From an uncultured Bacteroidales bacterium (GTDB lineage: Bacteria > Bacteroidota > Bacteroidia > Bacteroidales > JAUNSR01), in NCBI GenBank assembly GCA_947074145.1, contig CAMTOJ010000012.1:1-64000 (forward strand): 64,000 nt of DNA. The letters run 5' to 3'. Below are positions 51,259-60,930 of this stretch, one piece after another (the first letter of the stretch is position 1; every line of letters begins with the position of its first letter). Both the position numbers and the translations under genes were made by a program. The notes beneath the pieces were generated by a model, which did not search any database, had not been told where the DNA came from, and was given only the letters and a program-made list of their open reading frames with translations.

Positions 51259-52557
51259 TTAGTCTGACAAACCGATATTATTGTAAAATTCAAGAAGTTT
51301 TATATCAAGTAAAGCACTATATTTTGCCTGTATTCTATCTTGCATGGCACTCAATAATGAATTTTTTTCCACAAGAAGATCCACTGCATTAAGCATTCCC
51401 AGATTAAACTTCTGTTGTACTAAATCGTAACTTTCCTCTGCAGCTGCTAATTGGGCAAGTGAAGCTTCGTATTGACTTTGTGCAGAAATAGCATCAAGGT
51501 GAATTGTCGTTATCGTATTTGTAATCTCAAGTATTATATTTTCATAATATAATTCAGAATCAATTATCGATATTCCCGCTCTTTCTACTCTCGATTTTGT
51601 CTGTCGATTATTAAAAATAGGAACAGATACGGTTATTCCGATATTCTCATTAAACCCCTTACCTATCTGTTTCCCGAAATTGTTAGAAGAAATAGAGTTA
51701 TGCCCCGTCGTAATCGAACCATTAAGTGAGATTGTAGGGATCCATTCTCCTGCCGCTATTTTCTTTTCAAGCTGAGATATACGCATCTGAGCTGACGCTC
51801 CTTTTATCTCAGGCATATTAATAAGTGCATTATCCAAAACTTCTGTAAGACCCGGTATAAGAGGCAATTGTGTTTGTTCATCAATAGGAAAGTCAACTTC
51901 AAATTCGTTATCATTACCAAGTTGAAGCAACTGCTTCAAAGTCAATAAAGCCTCTGACTCTCCTGTTTTAGCCATCACTAACTGATAATTATCTTTTTTA
52001 TATTGACTTTCAACCTGAGCTAAATCCACTTTACTTATCATTCCCGATCTAAACAATTCGGTTGAACGTTCAAGTTCCTTTGCCGAAGTAGCAAGAATCT
52101 GTTCATTTGTAATTACCGATTCACGAGTATAAAGCAACTGATAATATTGACGTATAATCTGAATCTTTATATTATTGCTTGTTGTCAAAAACTCCCACAA
52201 CGCATATTCCCGACTTACTTTTGATTGTTCAATCGTATTAAGACGTCTTCCTCCATTATACAATGTCATTCCAGCCGATAGATTATAAGTTCCGGAATAA
52301 ATGACATTTTCATCTGCGACATTATCAAAATTTACATTTTGGCTGGTATTGAAAGTCAATGATGGAAAAAGTGCAGCCTTAGACTCTTTTAGATTAACTT
52401 CCGCTTCATCTATCCGAAGCCCGGAACGCAGAATACTAATATTGTTTTCAGAAGCATATGAGAGACAATCGTCAAGATTCCATGACTCTCCATCATTCGC
52501 CAAAAGAGAGAATGACGACCATATTCCGCCAATAACCAACAATAATTTATATTTCAT
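51259..52557 (-). CDS. TolC family outer membrane efflux protein
   Basis: 'WNLDDCLSYASENNISILRSGLRIDEAEVNLKESKAALFPSLTFNTSQN', 'SYDLVQQKFNLGMLNAVDLLVEKNSLLSAM'. Confidence 0.93.
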   Translation of the reverse strand: MKYKLLLVIGGIWSSFSLLANDGESWNLDDCLSYASENNISILRSGLRIDEAEVNLKESKAALFPSLTFNTSQNVNFDNVADENVIYSGTYNLSAGMTLYNGGRRLNTIEQSKVSREYALWEFLTTSNNIKIQIIRQYYQLLYTRESVITNEQILATSAKELERSTELFRSGMISKVDLAQVESQYKKDNYQLVMAKTGESEALLTLKQLLQLGNDNEFEVDFPIDEQTQLPLIPGLTEVLDNALINMPEIKGASAQMRISQLEKKIAAGEWIPTISLNGSITTGHNSISSNNFGKQIGKGFNENIGITVSVPIFNNRQTKSRVERAGISIIDSELYYENIILEITNTITTIHLDAISAQSQYEASLAQLAAAEESYDLVQQKFNLGMLNAVDLLVEKNSLLSAMQDRIQAKYSALLDIKLLEFYNNIGLSD

Positions 52558-52594
52558 TTTATTAACCCTCATCTCTTTTTGAATTTCTATACAC

Positions 52595-52602
52595 CAAAAC
52601 TA
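52595..52602 (-). promoter_or_regulatory. Possible -7 element of the tolC-macAB operon
   Basis: CAAAACTA (minus TAGTTTTG) about 40 nt upstream of the start; no clear -33 TTTG at N19. Confidence 0.35.
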
Positions 52603-52668
52603 CAGATGAGCGATTGCTTTGAAAAAAATATTAGACGGATCACCCTTTTTCGTAGACGAAAAGAAAAA

Positions 52669-52705
52669 ATCCGATATTAATAATTTTTCATTATCAATAT
52701 CGGAT
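52669..52705 (-). terminator. Terminator downstream of the RluA-family gene
   Basis: atccgatatt ... aatatcggat with a T-run on the minus strand (atcggattttttc). Confidence 0.8.
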
Positions 52706-52714
52706 CACTATTTT

Positions 52715-54334
52715 TTAAAATTCCGGATTCTTCGAGACATATATCTTTTGTCCTGTAAAAGGATGAATAAATCTCATTGAAAACGAATGAAGATACAATC
52801 GTTTATCCTTTTTTCCATAAAGTTCATCTCCCTTTATCGGCACATTAAGTCCGTCTTTATGTGCACTATGCATTCTAAGTTGATGAGTTCTTCCGGTAAT
52901 AGGATTAAAATCTATTCGTGTTATATTATTTAAATGTTCAATTACTTTAAAATAAGTAATTGACTCTTTTCCATTTTCATAATCAACCTTTTGCTTTGGT
53001 CTCTCTATGTAGTCGGACGATAAAGGCAGTTTGATTACTCCACTTTCAACGCTTATATTACCATCCAGCAAAGCTATATAATGTTTCTCTATCGAGTGGG
53101 AAGAGAAAAGCTGTTGAAACATCTTATAATTTACCTCCCCTTTTGCAAACATCAACAATCCGGAAGTTGCCATATCAAGACGATGTACCGCTTTTAAATC
53201 AGATCTTCCGAATTCCGACTTCAAAATATCCTCGACCGATTCACTCTTTATCTTTCCCGGTACTGAAAGTATCGCCTGCGGTTTATTCACTATAATAATA
53301 TAATCATCTTCAAACACTTTTTCAATTGTCTGAAGCGATACTGATTGCTCAAGAGGATTATCTTCTACATCAAGCCCCTGTAACATATACCCCAGAATCG
53401 GCCCACATTTACCCGAACAAGAAGGATAAAACTCCATTTCTTTTCTGATTATCGAAACAGGCGATTTACCAATCCAAAACTCTGCCATTGCCACAGGTTT
53501 CAACCCATTAGCATAAGCAAACTGCAATAACTTAGGAGCACAACATTCTCCTGATCCACCGGGAGGAAATTTTAATACCGTCTTTATGAATATCTCTGTA
53601 AGAGTAGATTTTTCACCTAACGCATTGAGCACAATATAACTATCAAAAAGCCTCTTTTGAAGATCTGCAGATCTTTGTTTACGTTCTCTTTTTAGATCCT
53701 CGATAATATTCTGAAATTGTTCAAGTTCCAGCTTTTTGTGCATTATATCTTCGTTGATATTCGATTGAATTCTTTTTAATTCAGCCTTATAAAACTGACT
53801 CTCTTTTATCAATTTCTCTTTATCGACAACATCTCTCATCTCATCTCTTAATCTCTTTTTTTCTTTCATTAGAATTTTGAATTCGGAGATACGCGTGATA
53901 CCATCTTTTTCGGTTCTACTTAGAGATAATTTGAGTTCTTCATGCTCCATAGAATGTTCCAACTTATCTATATTCAAACTTAAGCCAGAAATCACAGATT
54001 CCTCTTTTTTGAAATAACCGCCAGGATTAAGAAGATTATAAATAGGTGGTACGAAATATTTATGTTGATTTTTGTTATTAAGAAGTCCTGAATATGCAGC
54101 AAGAAAACCGGGTGTCCCCGTATCATCAAGGACAATTAAAACTCCGAACATTTTACCTTCCGAAACATCCGGAAAAAGTGGTATATTTTCTTTTATATAT
54201 TCATAAACTTCGTTTGCTGCATATCGACATAAAATATGCGGTTCATAACAAAAAGGAAAAGTAAATTTAATAGGGAGTTCGATTCCCGATATATCCTCTT
54301 TGAAAAAATGTATTTTATCTGAAATAGACTCCAC
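52715..54334 (-). CDS. RluA family pseudouridine synthase with long N-terminal extension
   Basis: C-terminal 'YIIIVNKPQAILSVPG', 'LKAVHRLDMATSGLLMFAK', 'ITGRTHQLRMHSAH'; N-terminal about 330 aa with coiled coil. Confidence 0.9.
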   Translation of the reverse strand: MESISDKIHFFKEDISGIELPIKFTFPFCYEPHILCRYAANEVYEYIKENIPLFPDVSEGKMFGVLIVLDDTGTPGFLAAYSGLLNNKNQHKYFVPPIYNLLNPGGYFKKEESVISGLSLNIDKLEHSMEHEELKLSLSRTEKDGITRISEFKILMKEKKRLRDEMRDVVDKEKLIKESQFYKAELKRIQSNINEDIMHKKLELEQFQNIIEDLKRERKQRSADLQKRLFDSYIVLNALGEKSTLTEIFIKTVLKFPPGGSGECCAPKLLQFAYANGLKPVAMAEFWIGKSPVSIIRKEMEFYPSCSGKCGPILGYMLQGLDVEDNPLEQSVSLQTIEKVFEDDYIIIVNKPQAILSVPGKIKSESVEDILKSEFGRSDLKAVHRLDMATSGLLMFAKGEVNYKMFQQLFSSHSIEKHYIALLDGNISVESGVIKLPLSSDYIERPKQKVDYENGKESITYFKVIEHLNNITRIDFNPITGRTHQLRMHSAHKDGLNVPIKGDELYGKKDKRLYLHSFSMRFIHPFTGQKIYVSKNPEF

Positions 54335-54343
54335 TATGATTCA

Positions 54344-54913
54344 TTAAAATTTACCACAAACTTTATTATAGATTTCACGACAAAGAGTCAGATCATAATT
54401 AGCATCATGAAGCAGTGAGTCATCAACATTGACTCCAAGATATTTGGCTACTGTCGATTGTTTAAAATCTGGCATATTATTTCTTACATCCGACAAAAAC
54501 GGAGTGGCAAGTACCATTACATCTATAGAGTTTGACCAAAACCATGATCCGAAATAGTTATCGCTGTTCTGAAGAAAAAATCCGCGAAGAAAATTGTTAT
54601 CAAAAGAGGAATTATTATACCCTGCAAGAAAATACTTATCTCCTTTATCATAGCGATTTACATAACGTTCTAAAATCACTATAAGCTGATCATAGATCTT
54701 CTTCATTGGTGGATAACTCATTATTTGTTCTTGGGTGACATTACAAACTTTTAATGCCTCCGGTTCAATTTGCGCTTTCGGATTAGGTTGAACAAAAAGA
54801 TTAAACTCCTCTTTTGTTTCTCCATCGATCACAATCTGTCCACTTATCTGATGTATTCCATGTCGTCCCGGATTGGTACCGGTGGTCTCAAGATCGAAAA
54901 ATAATATTTTCAT
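54344..54913 (-). CDS. DnaQ-like 3'-5' exonuclease (DEDD family)
   Basis: 'MKILFFDLETTGTNPGRHGIHQISG' and C-terminal 'LLHDANYDLTLCREIY'. Confidence 0.9.
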   Translation of the reverse strand: MKILFFDLETTGTNPGRHGIHQISGQIVIDGETKEEFNLFVQPNPKAQIEPEALKVCNVTQEQIMSYPPMKKIYDQLIVILERYVNRYDKGDKYFLAGYNNSSFDNNFLRGFFLQNSDNYFGSWFWSNSIDVMVLATPFLSDVRNNMPDFKQSTVAKYLGVNVDDSLLHDANYDLTLCREIYNKVCGKF

Positions 54914-55069
54914 TTTTATCCCGTTTTTTTGACAAATATATCATTCAATATCATTTTAAGCCACTAAAATCGTATCAAAACTTTCAATTTTACCAATAAA
55001 TAATATTTATGATTAACTCATAAAAGAAACACAAATCAATATATTATCTATTTTTACAAAAAAACAATT

Positions 55070-55483
55070 ATGATTTTTCAAACAGAATTCTCGCTTAAAG
55101 CTCGCACTCGTGGTTTTCATCTTATAACAGATGAAATCTTAAGAAAAATAGAAAAGTTTCCCGCAACAGGTATCGTTAATATATTTATTAAGCACAGCTC
55201 TGCTGCTCTTTCAATCAATGAAAATGCCGATCCTTCAGTAAGAGAAGATATGGAGGCTATCTTCAATCGTCTGATTAAGGAACGCGAACCATACTACCGA
55301 CATAATTACGAGGGAGACGACGATATGCCGGCACATGCCAAAACATCGATTATCGGTCCATCAATCTCTATCCCTATTACTAATCATAAATTAAACATGG
55401 GTATTTGGCAAGGAATATATCTATGTGAGTTCCGTGATTATGGAGGTGCCCGAAAAATTGTGATTACAGTAATGGGTGAATAA
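55070..55483 (+). CDS. YjbQ family protein (secondary thiamine-phosphate synthase enzyme family)
   Basis: 'FHLITDEILRKIEKFPATGIVNIFIKHSSAALSINENADPSVREDMEAIFNRLI', 'PAHAKTSIIGPSISIPITNHKLNMGIWQGIYLCEFRDYGGARKIVITVMGE'. Confidence 0.94.
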   Translation: MIFQTEFSLKARTRGFHLITDEILRKIEKFPATGIVNIFIKHSSAALSINENADPSVREDMEAIFNRLIKEREPYYRHNYEGDDDMPAHAKTSIIGPSISIPITNHKLNMGIWQGIYLCEFRDYGGARKIVITVMGE

Positions 55484-55495
55484 AATTATTAAAAA

Positions 55496-55537
55496 GTAAA
55501 AAAGGATCTTTCCCATACAAGAAAGATCCTTTTTTAC
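55496..55537. terminator. Bidirectional terminator
   Basis: aaaaaggatcttt-cccatacaag-aaagatccttttt. Confidence 0.85.
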
Positions 55538-55551
55538 TTTTTATTCTAAAT

Positions 55552-58500
55552 TTATTTGAAAACTTTAATCGTTTTGTTTCCTACTTTAATGAAATAAATC
55601 CCATGTTCAATATTTATTGTCTCAATTCTATTTTGTCCGCTATAAATTTGTTGACTAATTACCAATTCTCCGCTTAAACTATAGATATAAATCATTGTCG
55701 TTTCATGACTATTTATAAATATATAATCTTTGAAAGGATTAGGATAAGCGCTTAAATTTAGCTCAACATCATCTGTTCCGGTAATTGTTGATTCGGTATA
55801 TTTTACAAAAAGATTAGAGTCTTTTTCAACTTCATAAATTTCTTCTCCATCTATCGATTCTAACCAAACAGCCATATATCCATCAATATTCATCACAGGA
55901 AGAACTCCATTTGTAAAAATTGTAGAAGATTCTTGAATCAAATTATCAGAATAATCCACCTTAAAAACCTTCTCACCTTTTAATACAGGATACTTTTCAT
56001 TATTTAAGTCCTGACCGAAAGCTTCACCAAGTTTCCATGCAATTTCCCCTAATTCAAGAGTTTCATTATTTACGATTGTCTGCTTATCTTCACTATCATC
56101 CCCATATCCTGTTTCCGATTTAATACTATAACAGTTCTCATTCACAGAAATAGATATATTACCGTTTATTGCATTTCCGATGTAAGTCTGACTATTCGTA
56201 ATAATATTACCTATATTCAAAGCATTCTGAATTGACCCATCAGCTGATGTATTAGATGATATGCCTGCAACATAATTTGTATTACCTTTAATATTTCCTG
56301 TATTTATAACATTCGAAATTTTGGTAGCTGCAGCACTACCAACTATACCCCCAACATTATTAGAAGAACTTGTTATATTTCCGCTATTTGAAGCGATATC
56401 AATAATACTTGTTGTTCCTGTCTGTATTTGCCCGGCAATACCTCCTATTGTTGACGAAGTAGCTGTTATATTTCCCTTGTTATGGCAATTGATAATTGTA
56501 GTATTATTATTTATATATCCGAATAACCCGGCTGTATATTGAGCTCCTGAAACATTCACTTCATTAATACAATTTTCAAATTTTGTTGCACCGTTTACAT
56601 AACCTACAAGTCCGGCTGTATAATTCTTAGTATTAATAATATCTCCTTCAACTGTTATATTCTTTATATTTCCTTCATTCATATAACCGAACAAAGCCTG
56701 ATAAGTAGCATTTGCATTAATATATAATCCTTCAATTCTGTATCCGAAGCCATCAAATGTTCCACCGTAACGATTCGAAGAAGTACTATTACCAATCGGT
56801 GTCCATTCAAAATTCCCCAGATCAATATCTGAAGTAAGAATTGCGCAAGCCAAGCGATTTCCACTATTCACATGAATTGCAAACCATGCAAGCTCACTTG
56901 CTTTTGAAATTTTATAGTAATCAACCAGTCCATTATAAATACCACCTGTTTCATCAGACTCTTCCTGCGAAACAATCATAGGTTCAGAGATAGATATTCC
57001 ATCCCATAGATTTTCATCACCGGGTTTCAAATCTATTTTAAAGCTCTGCACTTCCTGACCATCTGATAATACATAAAAACTATTTCGGTAAATACTATAT
57101 CCATCACTTTTTACATAAACATCATACTTCCCATATTGAACAATAGATTGAAAATTATCATCAATCTCAATCTCTTCTCCATCTTTATTTTTCACAATAA
57201 ACTCGGCTCCGGCCGGAACACCTTCAAAAACAACTTTGAAATATTTTGTTGTAACAACACTAATTGAGATATCCGGTAAAGCACCAAAATAATTATGACG
57301 TGAAAGAGCTGTAAAATTAGCTCCAATTCCATGTAAGGGATTCACCTCTCTATGCGCACCAAATTCTGAACCATATCCTTTCATTTGAAGTGCTCCTTTT
57401 TTCAAATCAATTGTTTTCTCAACATTCCACTCTTTTTCAACCTTTGATTTAATAATCTGTATTTCAGGAGAACCTGCAAATTTATATTGGCTCGAGCTTG
57501 AAATCAGAGATGAGCCATTTGGTGTATCATTATAAACAATGGATGTTGACATATTATATATTCCTGCCAGTTTATTTGCAGGACTGAATAAACCATAAAA
57601 CTGCACCTGATACTCATCTCCCGGCTGAAGGGTAAATCCGGGATTTGAAACATTCTCTATTTCATATTTGACCGGTTTTGCTGTTGCCACCTGATATTCT
57701 GATGCTCCTGTTTCTGATGTAAGTTTTATTATGTTTCGCCCCAAAGTCAATAAGACAGTATAACTACCATCTGCATTTTGTTCTATATTTTTGAACCCTT
57801 CATATTTAGAAATATTGACATCCATTTGAGGATTTGCAATACTTACATTAGATACACCCTCGGGTGTAAATGTATATTCATATCCGTTAAGTTCACTCAG
57901 ATAATAGAACACATCATGCTCTGAATCAATAGAAAGATTAGTATCCGGCACCCTATTATCTTGAGGTATAAACATATTTCTTTTTATTGATTCTTCATTA
58001 TCTTGATCAACAGTCAACACAAATGTACCTGTATTCTCTGGCCATATGGCGCTCCATAAATTACCTCCATAAAAAGATGCAGGTATTTCTGTTGTTGTTG
58101 AATTGTAAATCTGAAGGTTAATAGCATCATAAGTAACCTGCACTATTACGCTTCCCTTTCCTTTTGCCGTAATTAACCCATTCTTATCAATCTCTACTAT
58201 ATCACTACATGGATCTCCATTCATATCTATTATAGTATAATGATAATCGGGCTCAATAAAATAGTTACCGACAGTATTATTTGTCAATTGCCAGCTTCGT
58301 AAATTCAACAATTGATAACTGTCCCCCTTTTTCATCTTCAATTCACCCTCCCTATTGACATTCAAAAGAATATCCGCAACATTTGTAGCGGTATTAGATG
58401 TTACATCATAATCTATAAATTTAGGAGTTCTAAGATTCAGCATCTCTTCACTAATTACCATTGGTGATATATTCGTAGTCATTGTAAAAATTCCACCATT

Positions 58501-59256
58501 AGTTAATTTTCCCGGCTGAGACACCTTGAAATTATATGTACAAGCTGACCCAAGAGTAAAAATATACTCCTTTTTATTATCTTTTATAATCGAATCCTTT
58601 GGTGAAATTTCAGTGAAAGGAGCATAATGCATACTACCTGATTTCAACCCTACAAACAAGTGTGCCTCTGTTGGCACTGTTATGGAATATTCTCGTTCCA
58701 TTGGTATAACGAAACCTGCATTTAAACTTGTAGCTGTTACTGTATTACAATTATTGAAAGAACTCATATATCCTTCCTTAACTTTCTCTTCGCTTTGATC
58801 GGATGTTATTCTAAAACTATCCCCAAGGTTAATCAAAAAAGTTTCTCTTCCGGCTGTTGTTGACTCACCTGTTGTGATAACTCGAACCTTCCCCTCATTG
58901 CTATTTGCATTAATTGTGAGAAAATAATCCTGATTCATTATCCACCCGCTATTAGATATCCAAGTAGTGATTGTACTAATACTGAAAGTCTGTGAAGACT
59001 CTTCCGTTATTTCTATCTCCAAAGTACCATTAGAAACTCCATTTGTATTAAACCCCGTAACAATATACTCTCCTGGTTCTGTTTCAAAATTATAACTATA
59101 TGTAACAGCAGAGCCTACCTCTACTTTTTCATTTGTAGTCTTATTAATCAGCTCCATTGTCCGACTGATTGAATTCATCTTTATCGTGACATCGACAGCC
59201 AGCATATTTATCGTATTTATAACTACGATAAATATGGCTAAGTAAAATTTTCTCAT
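55552..59256 (-). CDS. Large secreted protein with GLUG-like repeats and T9SS type A C-terminal sorting domain
   Basis: Signal peptide; repeated 'TAGLVGYVNGATKFENCINEVNVSGAQYTAGLFGYINNNTTIINCHNKGNITATSSTIGGIAGQ'; C-terminal 'LSAYPNPFKDYIFINSHETTMIYIYSLSGELVISQQIYSGQNRIETINIEHGIYFIKVGNKTIKVFK'. Confidence 0.85.
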   Translation of the reverse strand: MRKFYLAIFIVVINTINMLAVDVTIKMNSISRTMELINKTTNEKVEVGSAVTYSYNFETEPGEYIVTGFNTNGVSNGTLEIEITEESSQTFSISTITTWISNSGWIMNQDYFLTINANSNEGKVRVITTGESTTAGRETFLINLGDSFRITSDQSEEKVKEGYMSSFNNCNTVTATSLNAGFVIPMEREYSITVPTEAHLFVGLKSGSMHYAPFTEISPKDSIIKDNKKEYIFTLGSACTYNFKVSQPGKLTNGGIFTMTTNISPMVISEEMLNLRTPKFIDYDVTSNTATNVADILLNVNREGELKMKKGDSYQLLNLRSWQLTNNTVGNYFIEPDYHYTIIDMNGDPCSDIVEIDKNGLITAKGKGSVIVQVTYDAINLQIYNSTTTEIPASFYGGNLWSAIWPENTGTFVLTVDQDNEESIKRNMFIPQDNRVPDTNLSIDSEHDVFYYLSELNGYEYTFTPEGVSNVSIANPQMDVNISKYEGFKNIEQNADGSYTVLLTLGRNIIKLTSETGASEYQVATAKPVKYEIENVSNPGFTLQPGDEYQVQFYGLFSPANKLAGIYNMSTSIVYNDTPNGSSLISSSSQYKFAGSPEIQIIKSKVEKEWNVEKTIDLKKGALQMKGYGSEFGAHREVNPLHGIGANFTALSRHNYFGALPDISISVVTTKYFKVVFEGVPAGAEFIVKNKDGEEIEIDDNFQSIVQYGKYDVYVKSDGYSIYRNSFYVLSDGQEVQSFKIDLKPGDENLWDGISISEPMIVSQEESDETGGIYNGLVDYYKISKASELAWFAIHVNSGNRLACAILTSDIDLGNFEWTPIGNSTSSNRYGGTFDGFGYRIEGLYINANATYQALFGYMNEGNIKNITVEGDIINTKNYTAGLVGYVNGATKFENCINEVNVSGAQYTAGLFGYINNNTTIINCHNKGNITATSSTIGGIAGQIQTGTTSIIDIASNSGNITSSSNNVGGIVGSAAATKISNVINTGNIKGNTNYVAGISSNTSADGSIQNALNIGNIITNSQTYIGNAINGNISISVNENCYSIKSETGYGDDSEDKQTIVNNETLELGEIAWKLGEAFGQDLNNEKYPVLKGEKVFKVDYSDNLIQESSTIFTNGVLPVMNIDGYMAVWLESIDGEEIYEVEKDSNLFVKYTESTITGTDDVELNLSAYPNPFKDYIFINSHETTMIYIYSLSGELVISQQIYSGQNRIETINIEHGIYFIKVGNKTIKVFK

Positions 59257-59267
59257 TTGCTAAATTC

Positions 59268-60920
59268 TTATTTGATTATTGATTTTGTTGTTACACCTAT
59301 TTTAATGATATAGAACCCACGAGGTAAATCTGAAATATTTATCTCACTCATTCCCTTTTCAAGTTTTTCAGTACGAATCACTTTCCCTGAACTTGAATAA
59401 ATAACCAATTCATCCTCCTGATATTCAGTTTCAATTATAATAGAGTTTGCATCTTTTAGATATTTGAAACTTATTATTTCTTTATGATTATCGTTTTCCA
59501 AATCTGTGATATTAGATGATTGTGTTTTAATATATGCAGCTGTTTTTTCTGATCTGTTTCCTGCATAATCAACAGCTTCAATCTCTACAAGATATTCTGT
59601 ACCTGATTCCAAACCTGTTAATGTATACTCGGTAGTAGAAACCCTTTTCTGTTTCTCTCCATTGAGATAGATATTATACTCTTTTACTCCGAAATTATCA
59701 GAAGATACATCCCATGTTAAAGTAATCGTGTATAAAGAAGTTTCACCTTCAAGGTTCATTGGCTTAGTTGGAGCTGTAATATCTGTTGTGTTTATAGTTA
59801 TAGATGCTCTATCAGATATCTCTCCATCGATTGCTATTGCCTCAATTCCCAACAGATATTCAGTAAATGGTTTAAGATCTTCTATTAAATATTCGGTTAC
59901 ATTTTCAACTCTCATTAATAATTCTTCATTCACATAAATGTTATAACCCGATATTACTATATCAGAAACAGCTTCATTCCATGAAAAAAGGATATTAGAT
60001 TCTGAAGCCTCTGCTATTAGCCCCGTGGGGCGATTAGGTATAATAGATTGTTGAACCTCTTTTACCTGCAACTTATCCATACAAAAATAAACGGCCGTAT
60101 TAGGTCCAAGCCCGTCAAATTCACTTACATCTGTCGATTCCATTGTAAAGTATATCCCCGTAACTGCACCAAGAGAAGAAAGATCTACCCATTGCCAATC
60201 AGGACTTTGTTTCAATTCACCATCTTTAAACTCGGCAAGAATATGATCAACCTTAATACCTATATCCTTTCCATCCTCATTAAATCCGTGAATCGTTAGT
60301 TTAAACATATCTCCTTCCTTTTTAAAAGGTGATGCAAACCCGTCACCATAAAGAGTTCCATAATAAGGCCAAGGGTGATTACAGATATAAATACCTTGGG
60401 GTTTGTACATCTTTCCGTTATTAAATCTAACCTGTAAACAAGGATCGCCACCCATAAACAGTTCCATCCAATAGCCCCAATTTGCCACCAGGTAAGGAAT
60501 ACCGGCCTGGGCTATTACTTTCCCGTTTTCATCCATCATCACATTCCCCAGTTCATCGGTTTTTATTCCGCCTCCTGCCATACATCCCCACTGATTGGAT
60601 ATCCATCCATCGGAACTATCAAGCATTCCATAGTTTTTCGTATCTCCACTTGTACAATATGTAAATCCATCCCAGTAATAGCCCTCCGAACTGTCTTCTT
60701 CACTGAAGCTTCCGGGATTATGTGTTAGCGAAAAAAAATCAAAATCAATTTTTCTGAACTTCTTTGATCCATTATAAGTTTCAACCCAATGACCTTTATC
60801 TTGAAAAACATCAAATTTAACAGGGTTAGTAGGTTTCTGTAAATCAAGTGTGATAATATCATCTGCATTTGCTTTAAAAAAGAGAGATGCAGCAAAAAGA
60901 AAAAGTAATGTTTTTTTCAT
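59268..60920 (-). CDS. DUF4465-like protein with two fibronectin type III modules and T9SS sorting domain
   Basis: DUF4465-like N-terminal 'YYWDGFTYCTSGDTKNYG...GCMAGGG', 'PQGIYICNHPWPYYGTLYGDGFASPFKKEGDMFKLTIHGFNEDGKDIG'; FN3 'SNILFSWNEAVSDIVISGYNIYVNE'; C-terminal 'VIYSSSGKVIRTEKLEKGMSEINISDLPRGFYIIKIGVTTKSIIK'. Confidence 0.85.
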   Translation of the reverse strand: MKKTLLFLFAASLFFKANADDIITLDLQKPTNPVKFDVFQDKGHWVETYNGSKKFRKIDFDFFSLTHNPGSFSEEDSSEGYYWDGFTYCTSGDTKNYGMLDSSDGWISNQWGCMAGGGIKTDELGNVMMDENGKVIAQAGIPYLVANWGYWMELFMGGDPCLQVRFNNGKMYKPQGIYICNHPWPYYGTLYGDGFASPFKKEGDMFKLTIHGFNEDGKDIGIKVDHILAEFKDGELKQSPDWQWVDLSSLGAVTGIYFTMESTDVSEFDGLGPNTAVYFCMDKLQVKEVQQSIIPNRPTGLIAEASESNILFSWNEAVSDIVISGYNIYVNEELLMRVENVTEYLIEDLKPFTEYLLGIEAIAIDGEISDRASITINTTDITAPTKPMNLEGETSLYTITLTWDVSSDNFGVKEYNIYLNGEKQKRVSTTEYTLTGLESGTEYLVEIEAVDYAGNRSEKTAAYIKTQSSNITDLENDNHKEIISFKYLKDANSIIIETEYQEDELVIYSSSGKVIRTEKLEKGMSEINISDLPRGFYIIKIGVTTKSIIK

Positions 60921-60930
60921 ATTCGTATTA

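Noticed and set aside
56321-56542. + strand 73-aa ORF opposite the GLUG repeats
   Set aside because: Proline/isoleucine-rich pattern is explained by the antisense of repetitive GLUG codons.
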